Positions 10,510-21,446 of a stretch of DNA of 64,000 nt are shown piece after piece (the first letter of the stretch is position 1; each line of letters opens with the position of its first letter). The notes beneath the pieces are model-generated. The model made no database searches. It worked only from the letters and a program-made list of their open reading frames with translations, and was not told the origin of the DNA. Origin of the DNA: an uncultured Collinsella sp. (GTDB lineage Bacteria; Actinomycetota; Coriobacteriia; Coriobacteriales; Coriobacteriaceae); NCBI GenBank assembly GCA_902494245.1, contig CABUSR010000004.1, positions 7,188 through 71,187 of the forward strand, written 5' to 3'. Position numbers and translations under genes: made by a program.

Positions 10510-10551
10510 ATATACCCCTCGGCCGCCCGCTTGGGCTGCAAAGGGGTATAT
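10510..10551 (-). terminator. Stem-loop between purA and purD
   Basis: ATATACCCCT and AGGGGTATAT form a 10-bp stem with a GC-rich 22-nt loop, 23 bp past the purA stop. Only TTGC follows on the minus strand, so it may be a weak terminator or attenuator ahead of purD. Confidence 0.5.
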
Positions 10552-10573
10552 CGCAATAACCAAATAGTCCCGA

Positions 10574-11869
<1,296 letters not shown>

Positions 11870-11926
11870 TTACATTCATGGACTGTCTACGCGCCACGCC
11901 GGCACGCAGAAGCACAAAACATTCCC

Positions 11927-11955
11927 AGTATACCCGTGCAACGGGCGCCTGTCCT
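11927..11955 (-). promoter_or_regulatory. Promoter for purA
   Basis: On the minus strand AGGACA (11955-11950), a 17-nt spacer and TATACT (11932-11927) precede purA by about 65 nt. The -35 overlaps the dnaB stop codon. Confidence 0.6.
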
Positions 11956-13345
11956 ACTCCTCGGCATGTGCCCCATCAAGCTCATAGAACTTGGTGGATG
12001 CCGGCAGGAACATCAGGTCGACGTCGCCGATCGGGCCCGAACGGTTCTTGGCCACGACGATACGCGTAACGCCCTCGTCGGGTCGATCGTCGCGCGAGGC
12101 CTCGGCCTCGTCGGCGGAGCGGTCCAAGAACATAACAATATCGGCGTCCTGCTCGATGGAGCCCGATTCACGAAGGTCGGAAAGCTGCGGGCGCTTGCCG
12201 GTACGGGATTCGACCTGACGCGAGAGCTGCGACAGCGCGATGAGCGGGATCTTGAGCTCCTTGGCCATGATCTTCAGACCGCGCGACATCTCCGAGACCT
12301 CGACGGTACGGCTCTCGGAGCGGCGTCCCGGCGGAGGACTCACCAGCTGCAGGTAGTCCAGGATGATGATGGCCTTCTCCTTGTTGTGGAGCATGCGGCG
12401 GCTCTTGGCGCGAATCTCGGTCACCGTGGTGCCGGGCGTATCGTCAATCAAAATATCGAGCTTGGACAAGGTCTGCGTGGCCTCGTTGATATTGGCCCAC
12501 TGCTCGGGGCTAATGCGGCCCATGCGGAAGTCACTGATCGAAATCATGGCGTAGGCGCAAATCAGACGCTGGGCAATTTCCTTGCCCGACATCTCCAGCG
12601 AGAAGAAGCCGACGGTATAACCAGCAGCGGCAGCGTTGAGCGCCAGATTCAGGGCGAACGACGTCTTACCTACAGCAGGACGGGCGCCGATGATGATGAG
12701 CTGACCCTCGCGGAAGCCCATGAGCATGCGGTCGAGCGACGGGAAACCCGTGGGTACGCCCGCGGCCTGTCCACCGGCCTGGCACACTTCCTCGGCCTCG
12801 TTATAGGCCTCGACCATAAACTCGGTCAGCGTCTTGTAGCTCGACTTGACCTCGCGTGCCGTGACTTTGAGCAGCTTACTCTCGGCTAGCTCCACGACCT
12901 CTTTGGTGTCGGTGGGGGCGTTATATGCCAGCGCGTTGATCTCGTTAGTGGCGCCGATCAGCTCGCGCAGCATCGAGTCGCGGCGAACGATGGCGGCATG
13001 GTGCTGCCAGTTGACGAGCGACAGGGTCTGACCCATCAACTCCAAAATGTAGGCCTCGCCGCCCACGGCATCGAGCTTATTGATGCTTCGCAGGTAATCG
13101 ATCAGCGAGATGGAGTCGATGGGAATGCGGCTGTTGTACATATCGACCATCGCGGTATAGATGGTCTTGTGAATGGGCCGGTAGAAGTCATCGGGCTGCA
13201 GCTCGACCTGGGCCTCTTCGACCACCTCGGGCGATAGCAGCATAGCGGCCAGTACATTGGCCTCTGCATCTTGGTTTTGGGGAAGACCCAACTTTGAGCC
13301 GCGGTCCTCAACCGTCAGCCCGGTCTCCCTATCGTCATATGCCAT
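11954..13345 (-). CDS. dnaB: Replicative DNA helicase
   Basis: DnaB is the hexameric 5'-3' fork helicase. The 463-residue product has the N-terminal primase-interacting domain (PQNQDAEANVLAAMLLSPE) and the RecA-like domain, with Walker A GARPAVGKTSFALN near residue 210, Walker B IIILDYLQLV and the H4/arginine region SRQVESR. I chose ATG 13345 (MAYDDRE), six nucleotides after GAGG, over two ATGs a few codons upstream. No intein is present. The upstream gap to rplI holds a strong terminator, so dnaB is transcribed separately from the ribosomal protein operon. Confidence 0.95.
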   Translation of the reverse strand: MAYDDRETGLTVEDRGSKLGLPQNQDAEANVLAAMLLSPEVVEEAQVELQPDDFYRPIHKTIYTAMVDMYNSRIPIDSISLIDYLRSINKLDAVGGEAYILELMGQTLSLVNWQHHAAIVRRDSMLRELIGATNEINALAYNAPTDTKEVVELAESKLLKVTAREVKSSYKTLTEFMVEAYNEAEEVCQAGGQAAGVPTGFPSLDRMLMGFREGQLIIIGARPAVGKTSFALNLALNAAAAGYTVGFFSLEMSGKEIAQRLICAYAMISISDFRMGRISPEQWANINEATQTLSKLDILIDDTPGTTVTEIRAKSRRMLHNKEKAIIILDYLQLVSPPPGRRSESRTVEVSEMSRGLKIMAKELKIPLIALSQLSRQVESRTGKRPQLSDLRESGSIEQDADIVMFLDRSADEAEASRDDRPDEGVTRIVVAKNRSGPIGDVDLMFLPASTKFYELDGAHAEE

Positions 13346-13495
13346 GAGCATCCTCATTCATATCGCTTGCGAGCATCCATAGTATCAGCCACGGTCCCAA
13401 AACGCGCCGCGCGCCGCCAATCATCACCGAACCAAACGGATGAACGGTCCCGTATATAGGACTTCGACGCAACGTTCACCATGACACTCACTCAG

Positions 13496-13536
13496 CGCAA
13501 AAAACAAAAGGGCGCCCTGGTTTCCCAGAGCGCCCT
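13496..13536 (-). terminator. Terminator of the rpsF-ssb-rpsR-rplI operon
   Basis: GGGCGCTCTGG and CCAGGGCGCCC form an 11-bp stem with a 4-nt loop, with TTTTGTTTTTT following on the minus strand, 34 bp after rplI. Confidence 0.9.
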
Positions 13537-13569
13537 TCTTAGAACAAGATTGTTGCGTTGCAGCAAATG

Positions 13570-14109
13570 CTACTCGGCAGCAGCCTCAGTCTCGACCTCG
13601 GCGGTCTCGGCCTCGGCGACCTCAGCGGTCTCCTCGACCTCAGCCTCGGCAGCGAGCTCCTCGGCGGTAACGCCGACGAGAACGACAACCTCGGCCTTGA
13701 TCTCGCGGTACAGCGAGATGGCAACGGTGTGGGCACCGGCAACCTTGATGGGCTTACCGAGCTCGACGCGCTTGCGGTCGATGTCCATACCGAGCTGAGC
13801 CTTGATGGCGTCAGCGATCATAGCGGCGGTAACGGAGCCAAAGAGGATGCCCTCGTCGCCGACCTTGACGTCAACGGTGACCGTCTTGCCCTCGAAGGCA
13901 GCCTTGGTCTCGTTGGCGGTAGCCAGACGGACGGCCTCGCGCTTGGCGATGTTGTTGCGACGCTCGTCAAGCTGCTTGAGGTTGCCCTTGGTGGCGGCAA
14001 CAGCGAGCTTCTTGGGGAACAGGAAGTTCTCAGCGTAACCCTGAGCGACCTCTACGACGTCACCCTCGCCGCCCTTGCCCTTGATCTCATCGAGAAGAAT
14101 AACCTTCAT
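13570..14109 (-). CDS. rplI: 50S ribosomal protein L9
   Basis: The N-terminal domain MKVILLDEIKGKGGEGDVVE and the FLFPKKLAV motif identify L9, which binds 23S rRNA at the base of the L1 stalk. The family is usually near 150 residues. This one has 179 because of an acidic Ala/Glu/Val tail of about 25 residues after the C-terminal domain (ending ETEAAAE). It is last in the operon rpsF-ssb-rpsR-rplI and is followed by a strong terminator. Confidence 0.96.
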   Translation of the reverse strand: MKVILLDEIKGKGGEGDVVEVAQGYAENFLFPKKLAVAATKGNLKQLDERRNNIAKREAVRLATANETKAAFEGKTVTVDVKVGDEGILFGSVTAAMIADAIKAQLGMDIDRKRVELGKPIKVAGAHTVAISLYREIKAEVVVLVGVTAEELAAEAEVEETAEVAEAETAEVETEAAAE

Positions 14110-14124
14110 GATGCGTCTCCCTTC

Positions 14125-14391
14125 TTAGCCGCGGTCGCGGTTGCCACGAGAGGAAACCACGGGGACGGTGTACGGCAGGAGAGCCATCTCGCGGGCGCGC
14201 TTGATGGCGTTGGCGATGTCATGCTGATGCTGCGTGCAAGCGCCAGTGACGCGACGGGGCTTAATCTTGCCACGATCGGTCATGTACTTACGGAGAAGCT
14301 GAGTGTCCTTATAGTCGATGAACTCAGTGTTCTCCTTGCAGAACTGGCAGTACTTACGACGCGGCTGACGTGCAGAAAAATCATTAGCCAT
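14125..14391 (-). CDS. rpsR: 30S ribosomal protein S18
   Basis: This 88-residue protein carries the S18 core [20 protein letters not shown] followed by [11 protein letters not shown]. It pairs with S6 on the 30S platform. Cysteines in YCQFCKEN and the downstream Cys/His in TGACTQHQH form the zinc-binding (C+) pattern, unlike paralogues that have lost the cysteines. The start is ATG 14391 (MANDFSARQ) after AAAGG; in-frame sequence upstream has no conserved content. It lies between ssb and rplI in the usual order. Confidence 0.96.
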   Translation of the reverse strand: MANDFSARQPRRKYCQFCKENTEFIDYKDTQLLRKYMTDRGKIKPRRVTGACTQHQHDIANAIKRAREMALLPYTVPVVSSRGNRDRG

Positions 14392-14463
14392 GTCAAAATA
14401 CCTTTCATTTGGCAACTTCGGCGAACCGAAGCCGCCTCTCACTCAAAAATAGGTGAACAACCC

Positions 14464-14916
14464 TTAGAACGGGATATCCTCATCGTAGACGTCGACCGCG
14501 GGCGGCGTAGCCACCGGCGCGGCAGGACGTGCTGCGGGCACGGGAGCTGCGGGGGCGTAACCGCCCTGGTCGTAGCCACCCTGGCCACCACGGGAGCTCA
14601 TAAACTCGATCTCATCGACGATGACCTCAAGCTTGCTCCGGCGCTGGCCGTCGCGCTCCCAAGAGCTGTAGCGCAGCTTGCCCTCGATCGCGACCTTGTT
14701 TCCCTTTGCCAGGAAACGGCTCACGGCCTCGGCGCGGGTGCCGAACATAGTGCAGTCGACAAAGTTGGGATAGTCCTCCCACTCGCCAGTCTGCGCGTTG
14801 CGGCGACGATCGTTCACGGCGACGCCAAAGGACAGAACCTGGGTTCCGCCGGCGGTGGCGCGCAGCTCGGGATCGCGGGTGAGGTTACCGGTGATGTTCA
14901 CTCGATTGATGCTCAT
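14464..14916 (-). CDS. ssb: Single-stranded DNA-binding protein
   Basis: The OB-fold core (NRVNITGNLTRDPELRAT, then VAVNDRRR) and the acidic tip DEDIPF mark SSB, which coats single-stranded DNA and recruits repair and replication partners through its tail. It has 150 residues, with a Gly/Tyr/Gln, then Ala/Pro-rich linker between about 108 and 140. It lies between rpsF and rpsR, the standard arrangement, and is co-transcribed with them. Confidence 0.97.
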   Translation of the reverse strand: MSINRVNITGNLTRDPELRATAGGTQVLSFGVAVNDRRRNAQTGEWEDYPNFVDCTMFGTRAEAVSRFLAKGNKVAIEGKLRYSSWERDGQRRSKLEVIVDEIEFMSSRGGQGGYDQGGYAPAAPVPAARPAAPVATPPAVDVYDEDIPF

Positions 14917-14964
14917 AACTCACTACTTCCTCTTGGGGCACAAGCCCAGTCCAAAACGACAGTC

Positions 14965-15258
14965 TTACTCCTGGTCGTCGCGACGGACGATCATGTGGCG
15001 GACCACAGCGTCGGTGATGCGCAGGACGCGATCAAGCTCGGCGATCTGGGTAGGATCTGCGTGGAAGTTGATGAGGGTGTAGTCACCATCGGTGAGGTCG
15101 TTGATCTCGTAGGCGAGCTTGCGCTTGCCCCACTCGTCAACGGAGTCGACCTTGCCAGCGCCCTCAGCGATCGTGGTATCGATACGCTTCATAACAGCGA
15201 GACGAGTCTCGGGGTCGAGCGACGGGTCAACAAAGAACAGCAGTTCATAAGCCTTCAT
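14965..15258 (-). CDS. rpsF: 30S ribosomal protein S6
   Basis: The product (97 residues) has the S6 fold signature MKAYELLFFVDPSL, then KRKLAYEINDLTDG and YTLINFHAD. S6 binds S18 and 16S rRNA. I chose ATG 15258 because GGAGGTGA lies seven nucleotides upstream. It is the first gene of the rpsF-ssb-rpsR-rplI operon, behind a promoter at 15330-15358 and a leader stem-loop that may be the S6:S18 autoregulatory site. Confidence 0.96.
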   Translation of the reverse strand: MKAYELLFFVDPSLDPETRLAVMKRIDTTIAEGAGKVDSVDEWGKRKLAYEINDLTDGDYTLINFHADPTQIAELDRVLRITDAVVRHMIVRRDDQE

Positions 15259-15290
15259 ATTGTCACCTCCTCTGGGCAAATGTGGCTTCA

Positions 15291-15317
15291 GGTCGTGAAG
15301 GTGCGCCTGAAGCAGGA
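15291..15317 (-). ncRNA. Candidate S6:S18 autoregulatory leader
   Basis: Between the rpsF promoter and its ribosome site the minus strand folds as CTTCAGG-13 nt-CCTGAAG. In many bacteria the S6:S18 complex binds a leader stem-loop at this place to repress the operon. Here the identification rests on position and a stem, not on a covariance match. Confidence 0.4.
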
Positions 15318-15329
15318 AAAGACTTGGTA

Positions 15330-15358
15330 ATAATATCTTTCAACCTCCCAGGCCGCAA
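15330..15358 (-). promoter_or_regulatory. Promoter of the rpsF operon
   Basis: TTGCGG (15358-15353), a 17-nt spacer and TATTAT (15335-15330) on the minus strand predict a start near 15323, giving a leader of about 65 nt before rpsF. Confidence 0.65.
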
Positions 15359-15718
15359 GAATATGCAGCTACAACCTCATGACCTCCACATATGCCAATG
15401 CTCGCACCACGTTTCATGCGCATTCCAACCAAATGCCGACCAAGAGCTTGACGGATTTGTGGACAAGATACGACGCCGCGGGGACAAGCTGAGCCAAGCC
15501 GCAGGTCAACGGGCACAAGGCCGTGGTCGCAAAATGCATACCAGTGGTCCACAGCACCACCCAAAGATTTTTAAATTCATTGCCAAGTCGCTTATGAATA
15601 CCCCTTTTGAACAATTGAGTTGATCAACCACGCTGGTCGGAAGCCGTTTTTTGGCATCTCAAACCCCGCTGCAACGCCAAACGCGGTCAAGCGTTTTAAA
15701 AAATGCCAACTTTTCTGT
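15359..15718. other. Intergenic stretch with no recognisable gene
   Basis: The 360 bases between the rpsF promoter and the tRNA-Ser promoter contain short open frames on both strands. None has a convincing ribosome site or a recognisable product. Confidence 0.6.
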
Positions 15719-15746
15719 TTGCACTTTGCGATTCCTCGTGTATACT
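15719..15746 (+). promoter_or_regulatory. Promoter of the tRNA-Ser genes
   Basis: TTGCAC, a 16-nt spacer and TATACT lie 17 bp before the tRNA-Ser(GGA) 5' end. Confidence 0.75.
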
Positions 15747-15762
15747 GACTTTCGCATTTAAC

Positions 15763-15853
15763 GGAGAGTTGTCCGAGTGGCCGAAGGAGCACGATTGGAA
15801 ATCGTGTAGGCGTCAAAAGCGTCTCCAGGGTTCAAATCCCTGACTCTCCGCCA
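15763..15853 (+). tRNA. tRNA-Ser (anticodon GGA)
   Basis: The 91-nt cloverleaf has acceptor GGAGAGT/ACTCTCC, an anticodon loop carrying GGA, the long variable arm typical of class II tRNA-Ser, T-arm GGTTCAAATCC and encoded CCA. It reads UCC and UCU codons. Confidence 0.96.
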
Positions 15854-15862
15854 GTTAATTCC

Positions 15863-15892
15863 AAAGCAGGCCTTTGAGCCTGCTTTGTTTTT
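15863..15892 (+). terminator. Stem-loop between the two tRNA-Ser genes
   Basis: AAAGCAGGC and GCCTGCTTT enclose a 6-nt loop, followed by GTTTTT. It ends 10 bp before the second tRNA-Ser. That tRNA has no visible promoter of its own, so partial readthrough is likely. Confidence 0.75.
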
Positions 15893-15901
15893 ACCCCACG
15901 C

Positions 15902-15992
15902 GGAGGGGTGGCAGAGTGGTTGAATGCGGCGGTCTCGAAAACCGTTTGGCCTGTATAAGGTCACGAGGGTTCGAATCCCTCCTCCTCCGCCA
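15902..15992 (+). tRNA. tRNA-Ser (anticodon CGA)
   Basis: The class II cloverleaf has acceptor GGAGGGG/CTCCTCC, an anticodon loop with CGA, a long variable arm, T-arm GGTTCGAATCC and encoded CCA. It reads UCG. Confidence 0.96.
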
Positions 15993-16003
15993 TTTAGATT
16001 GAG

Positions 16004-16030
16004 AAAGCTCCCGGAAATGGGGGCTTTTTT
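16004..16030 (+). terminator. Terminator after tRNA-Ser(CGA)
   Basis: AAGCTCCC and GGGGGCTT (one G-U pair) are followed by a run of T residues. Confidence 0.8.
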
Positions 16031-16062
16031 GTTATCGAAATACATCTCGATCCCGCGCTTCC

Positions 16063-16142
16063 CCAAACGTGTACGTCAGCCTCCAAAAACGACATTTTTC
16101 GACATCTTTGGAGGCTGACGTACACGTTTGGATTGAGCTCAC
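16063..16142 (+). repeat. Left inverted hairpin end of the nuclease cassette
   Basis: Positions 16063-16087 and 16107-16131 are exact reverse complements (25-bp stem, 19-nt loop with CGACA twice). ATTGAGCTCAC follows at 16132-16142. The whole 80 nt matches the reverse complement of 17253-17333 with only a few differences. Confidence 0.9.
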
Positions 16143-16152
16143 GGGAGCAGCA

Positions 16153-17160
16153 CTATTCGGAAGGTGCCTCCTCGTCTCGCATGCTTTTCCAGTTGCGGAT
16201 AAGTGCCTTGCGTAGTTCGTTTTGTTTTCTCTGGTACCCGGTGTCGGTACAGCGAGGCATGCCGAGTGCTTCGCGAATGTTGTTCATGGCGCGGTGAAAG
16301 GCGAGCTGGCTGCCGAACTGAGCCGAAGTGAGCGTAACGATTCGATATCCCATTTGGGAGAGAACGGCCTCTCGCTCCGCATCTGCTCCCTTGCGCTCGA
16401 GCTCATCGTGAAAACCGCCCTTATATTCGATACCGAGCTCCCTGCGCTTATAGGTCACGAGCGCATCGATTTTGAGTGTTCGAGCTTTGGCGCAATGCCA
16501 GAGACGTTGAGGGATCTCGAGCGGTTTGTTGAGTTCGATACCTCGGATGCCAACGCCGCCTTCGCTTGTTGGGAGCGAGAGGGCGATTGCCGAAGCGGTC
16601 TCCATAGGCGAGGCCGAGTGATCGTAGATGTGCCTGAGCGCGAGCCGTGCACGTGTGGCACCGGGTTTGCCGGGGTGCCGATCGAGCAGTTCGGTTATTT
16701 CATCCTTGGAGGTGGTGGCTGGTTGCTCGGTATAAGGGTCGGCGGGATTGAGCCTCATGCGATAATCGGCGCAAACTTCATAGCCATATTCGAGATATTC
16801 GATCCTATCCATCCACTCGGCAGCGAGCACGAAGGTGAAGGCTTCGTCGGTGATGAAGATTCCGGGCGTCAACTCGTTAATATGCTCGTAGGGAAGATTT
16901 TGTCCAAGAATGTGGCAAACGACGCCTTTGGTACGAATTCGCTCAAATTCGAATACAACCGCGATATCGATAGTCTTAAGCATATCGGACGGAATGCCGC
17001 AGTCGGTAAGGGCCTGTCGTATGCGCGCAACACGTTGCTGGGTGGAGATGCCTTGTGCGCCTATCTGGTAGTCGTGCCGCGCAAGAGACTGAACCAAATT
17101 CTGGGGTGCATGATGGACAAGCCATGCGGTTTTATGCGAAATGAGAACAGGGGTATCCAT
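16153..17160 (-). CDS. AbiEi/DUF559-like protein with PD-(D/E)XK nuclease fold
   Basis: The 335-residue protein begins with a segment (ISHKTAWLVHHA) resembling the AbiEi type IV antitoxin family. It ends with a DUF559-type, Vsr-like nuclease core: KIDALVTYKRRELGIEYKGG, with Asp and E-x-K placed as in PD-(D/E)XK enzymes, then QMGYRIVTLTSAQF. The middle (about 90-220) is unremarkable. Similar proteins occur near defence and toxin-antitoxin loci, but no toxin partner is adjacent. The start ATG 17160 follows AGAGG by six nucleotides. A dyad GTGAGT-6 nt-ACTCAC (17228-17245) upstream may be an autoregulatory site. The gene is bracketed by inverted hairpin repeats, so it may encode the protein that acts on them; this is speculation. 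Confidence 0.75.
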   Translation of the reverse strand: MDTPVLISHKTAWLVHHAPQNLVQSLARHDYQIGAQGISTQQRVARIRQALTDCGIPSDMLKTIDIAVVFEFERIRTKGVVCHILGQNLPYEHINELTPGIFITDEAFTFVLAAEWMDRIEYLEYGYEVCADYRMRLNPADPYTEQPATTSKDEITELLDRHPGKPGATRARLALRHIYDHSASPMETASAIALSLPTSEGGVGIRGIELNKPLEIPQRLWHCAKARTLKIDALVTYKRRELGIEYKGGFHDELERKGADAEREAVLSQMGYRIVTLTSAQFGSQLAFHRAMNNIREALGMPRCTDTGYQRKQNELRKALIRNWKSMRDEEAPSE

Positions 17161-17252
17161 TGAGGGCCTCTCGCTCTGAGCCGGTATCCAACTCTTATGT
17201 CCGTTGAAGTGGGGAAATATACCGGATGTGAGTAAATCAACTCACTCATGCT

Positions 17253-17333
17253 GTGAGCTCAATCCAAACATGTACGTCAGCCTCCAAAGATGTCGGAAAA
17301 TGTCGTTTTTGGAGGGTGACGTACATGTTCTGG
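17253..17333 (-). repeat. Right inverted hairpin end of the nuclease cassette
   Basis: GTGAGCTCAAT at 17253-17263 is the exact complement of the left inner end. Then 17264-17288 pairs with about 17308-17333 with one internal mismatch and one extra base, so this hairpin is less perfect than the left one. Confidence 0.88.
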
Positions 17334-17464
17334 ACCCCTGGCATTCCAGCAACGCCATGCCCCCACCCGGTCCCGACCGTTTGCCGAGCAATAGGGTCGC
17401 AATCGGCGCCGAACATGTACTATGTACGGGCATTGTCTAAACTCGCAATCCAAAGGACCCCATC

Positions 17465-18154
17465 TTGCCCGTCGTCGCCGCTATAACCGTTACCTCACAC
17501 GCCTCGGATGCCATGGTCGCTATTCCGTTTTGGCTCGAGATGTTCGCTGTTGTCGCTGCATCGATCTCGGGTGTGCTGGTTGCGCGCGAGCACAAGCTCG
17601 ACCTGGTGGGCGCGGTCGCGCTCGCGGTGGTCTGCGGTCTGGGCGGCGGTCTTTTGCGCGATATGACGCTGCAGGTGGGCAACGTCTACATCCTCAACCA
17701 GCCGATGGCGCTGCCGCTTTCCATTGCCACGGCAGCCATCATCTATATTTTCCCGGCAATCGTCGACAAACCCGAAAAACTCATTCCCCTGCTCGACATC
17801 ATCTCGGTCGGCATCTACGCCGCCACTGGAGCAGACAAGGCGCTGGTCTACGGCTTTGCGCCGGCGGTGTGCATCATGATGGGCTTTTTTACCGCGGTGG
17901 GCGGCGGCATGTTGCGCGACGGCTTTATGGGCGTGGTTCCGGGCATTTTCCAACGTACTAACTTTTATGCCATCGCCGCCATCGCCGGATCGACAAGCTA
18001 TGTGTGTCTCGTTATGAGCGGCATCATGAGCAATGTCGCCGCGCTGATCGTATGCGTTGTCGTGACCATGGGTCTGCGCTGGCTCTCGCTGCGCTTTGAC
18101 ATCAAAAGCCCCACCGAGGAAGACATCGCACGCTTTTTGCACCGCAAAAAATAG
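17465..18154 (+). CDS. TRIC/YadS-family (UPF0126) membrane protein
   Basis: The 229-residue protein has about seven hydrophobic helices and two copies of the UPF0126 half-domain, each with the conserved glycine motif: CGLGGGLLRDMTL and VGGGMLRDGF. Bacterial members include glycine-related and TRIC-type cation channels of the cytoplasmic membrane; the permeant ion here is unknown. I used TTG 17465, seven nucleotides after AAAGGA. An internal ATG near 17512 would remove about 16 residues before the first helix and cannot be excluded. Confidence 0.88.
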   Translation: MPVVAAITVTSHASDAMVAIPFWLEMFAVVAASISGVLVAREHKLDLVGAVALAVVCGLGGGLLRDMTLQVGNVYILNQPMALPLSIATAAIIYIFPAIVDKPEKLIPLLDIISVGIYAATGADKALVYGFAPAVCIMMGFFTAVGGGMLRDGFMGVVPGIFQRTNFYAIAAIAGSTSYVCLVMSGIMSNVAALIVCVVVTMGLRWLSLRFDIKSPTEEDIARFLHRKK

Positions 18155-18260
18155 GTGGCGCGGGCCCATCCTTCGAAATGCAACCGAGAGGTTCTTTTAG
18201 AGCGCCCGCGCGTTGGGTACCCTGTTAAGTGCATATCGAGCATCTGACGAAGGATTCACT

Positions 18261-19406
18261 ATGCCCCGCAATCAATTCCCGTCGACCCAGCGCCGTAAAG
18301 CGTGGGGCCGCATCACCATCCTATTCGCGCTCATCGCGCTGGCGCTCACCGCACTTCCCACGGCGTCATTTGCCGGCACAGACACGGCAGGCAACGTACT
18401 TGCAACCGACAATGACGCCAATCCGTCCGGTGTCGAGGGCGACCTGTATTGGGCCGGTCAGAGTCTCGAACTGGACGATGTCTCCATCGACCGCGATATC
18501 ATCGCCGCGAGCGATACCCTCTCGATTCGCGACTGCACGGTGGGCGGCGCCGTCCGTCTGGCGGCACGCACCATCGACATTGCCAAGACCACGGTTGATG
18601 GCAGCATAACCGTTGCTGGCCAGCATGTCGTTCTCAATTCCGACAGCACCGCCAACTGTTTCTACGCGATAGGCGAGACGGTTGCCCTGCGCGGCTCTAC
18701 CAAGTCGGCAGCGCTTGCGGGCGATACGGTAACCATCGATGGCACCGTCGAGGGCGATGTCGAGGTTTGGGCCGACAAGCTCATCCTGGGCAAGAACGCC
18801 CATGTCACCGGCACCGTGAACGCGCATGTCTCCGAGGACCCCGAGCGTGCCGCAGGAGCCGAGGTCGGCGCGCTCAAGATCGACCGCACCGAGAACGAGG
18901 ATACTTCCACCGTTAACGATGTCATCGGCGGTATCGTCGCCGCGGCACTCTCGACCTGCTTTGTCGCCCTGTTACTCGAGCTCGTCTTTCCGCGTGCGAC
19001 TGCCAGCGCCGCCGGTATGCTCCACCAGCGCCCCATGCCCCTGTGGGTGAGCGGTCTTCTGGGCACGATTGCTATCGTCCCCGCCGTCCTACTGCTAATT
19101 ATCTCCATCGCTGGTCTATCGCTTGCCGGAGCCCTCATGTGCGGCGTTATTGGCATCGCGCTGGTATCGAGTGCCTTTGCAGGGTGCGCGATCGCGCGCA
19201 TGGTCGGACACGGCCAGAACCGCTACGCTATGGCGGCCATCGGCGGCATGATCGCCGGCGCCCTCACGGGGCTTCCCCTCGTAGGCGGCTTCATCAGCGG
19301 CGTGGCCTTTGTCTTTATGCTCGGCTACACCATCCAGATCATCTGGCGCAACGCCCACCTCAAGCCGCAGCAGCCGGCTAACACGCCGGGACTCCCCACC
19401 GCTTAG
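18261..19406 (+). CDS. Exported bactofilin-like (polymer-forming) membrane protein
   Basis: The 381-residue product has an N-terminal signal or anchor (ITILFALIALALTALPTASF, then AG). A right-handed beta-helix-like repeat region follows (about 70-190), with alternating short strands such as VSIDRDIIAASDTLSIRD and KTTVDGSITVAGQHVVL, as in bactofilin/polymer-forming cytoskeletal domains. Four or so membrane helices follow (about 245-365). The combination suggests a membrane-anchored scaffold on the cell surface. The start ATG 18261 follows GAAGGA; in-frame sequence upstream lacks a ribosome site. The gene follows the UPF0126 gene by about 100 bp and is separated from convergent typA by a shared terminator. 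Confidence 0.82.
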   Translation: MPRNQFPSTQRRKAWGRITILFALIALALTALPTASFAGTDTAGNVLATDNDANPSGVEGDLYWAGQSLELDDVSIDRDIIAASDTLSIRDCTVGGAVRLAARTIDIAKTTVDGSITVAGQHVVLNSDSTANCFYAIGETVALRGSTKSAALAGDTVTIDGTVEGDVEVWADKLILGKNAHVTGTVNAHVSEDPERAAGAEVGALKIDRTENEDTSTVNDVIGGIVAAALSTCFVALLLELVFPRATASAAGMLHQRPMPLWVSGLLGTIAIVPAVLLLIISIAGLSLAGALMCGVIGIALVSSAFAGCAIARMVGHGQNRYAMAAIGGMIAGALTGLPLVGGFISGVAFVFMLGYTIQIIWRNAHLKPQQPANTPGLPTA

Positions 19407-19430
19407 CAGCTAACCGCCCCCTTGCACCAA

Positions 19431-19466
19431 AAAGGGCGCCGACCATTGCGGTCGACGCCCTTTCTT
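19431..19466. terminator. Bidirectional terminator between the bactofilin-like gene and typA
   Basis: AAAGGGCG(C)CGACC and GGTCG(A)CGCCCTTT pair around a 5-nt loop between convergent genes, with A and T runs on the two sides. Confidence 0.8.
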
Positions 19467-19490
19467 GTTAGTCGCTATAAAGCTCAGCGC

Positions 19491-21329
<1,839 letters not shown>

Positions 21330-21446
21330 GTAGTTCCCCTATCTTCTATCTATATACAACCGGCACGCGTATGCGACCCACCCAGCAATGCAACGCTCGG
21401 CGGGAATATTGAGCCTTTTACCGAAAACTCGTTTATTTTAGCGATT

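Larger units (their letters stand above)
16063..17333. mobile_element. Candidate cassette: nuclease gene between 80-bp inverted hairpin ends
   Basis: Two copies of an approximately 80-bp sequence lie in inverted orientation at 16063-16142 and 17253-17333. Each is itself a hairpin. Between them is a single gene (16153-17160) whose stop is 10 bp from the left copy and whose start is 92 bp from the right copy. The compact layout, with nothing else inside, suggests a transposable or recombination-borne unit inserted downstream of tRNA-Ser. I see no clear target-site duplication and no transposase of a known class, so mobility is an inference. Confidence 0.5.

Noticed and set aside
15461..15469. 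TGTGGACAA resembling a DnaA box
   Set aside because: Single degenerate match far from the origin cluster.
15282..15623. 113-codon frame between rpsF and tRNA-Ser
   Set aside because: No ribosome site, atypical composition, and it overlaps the rpsF promoter on the opposite strand.
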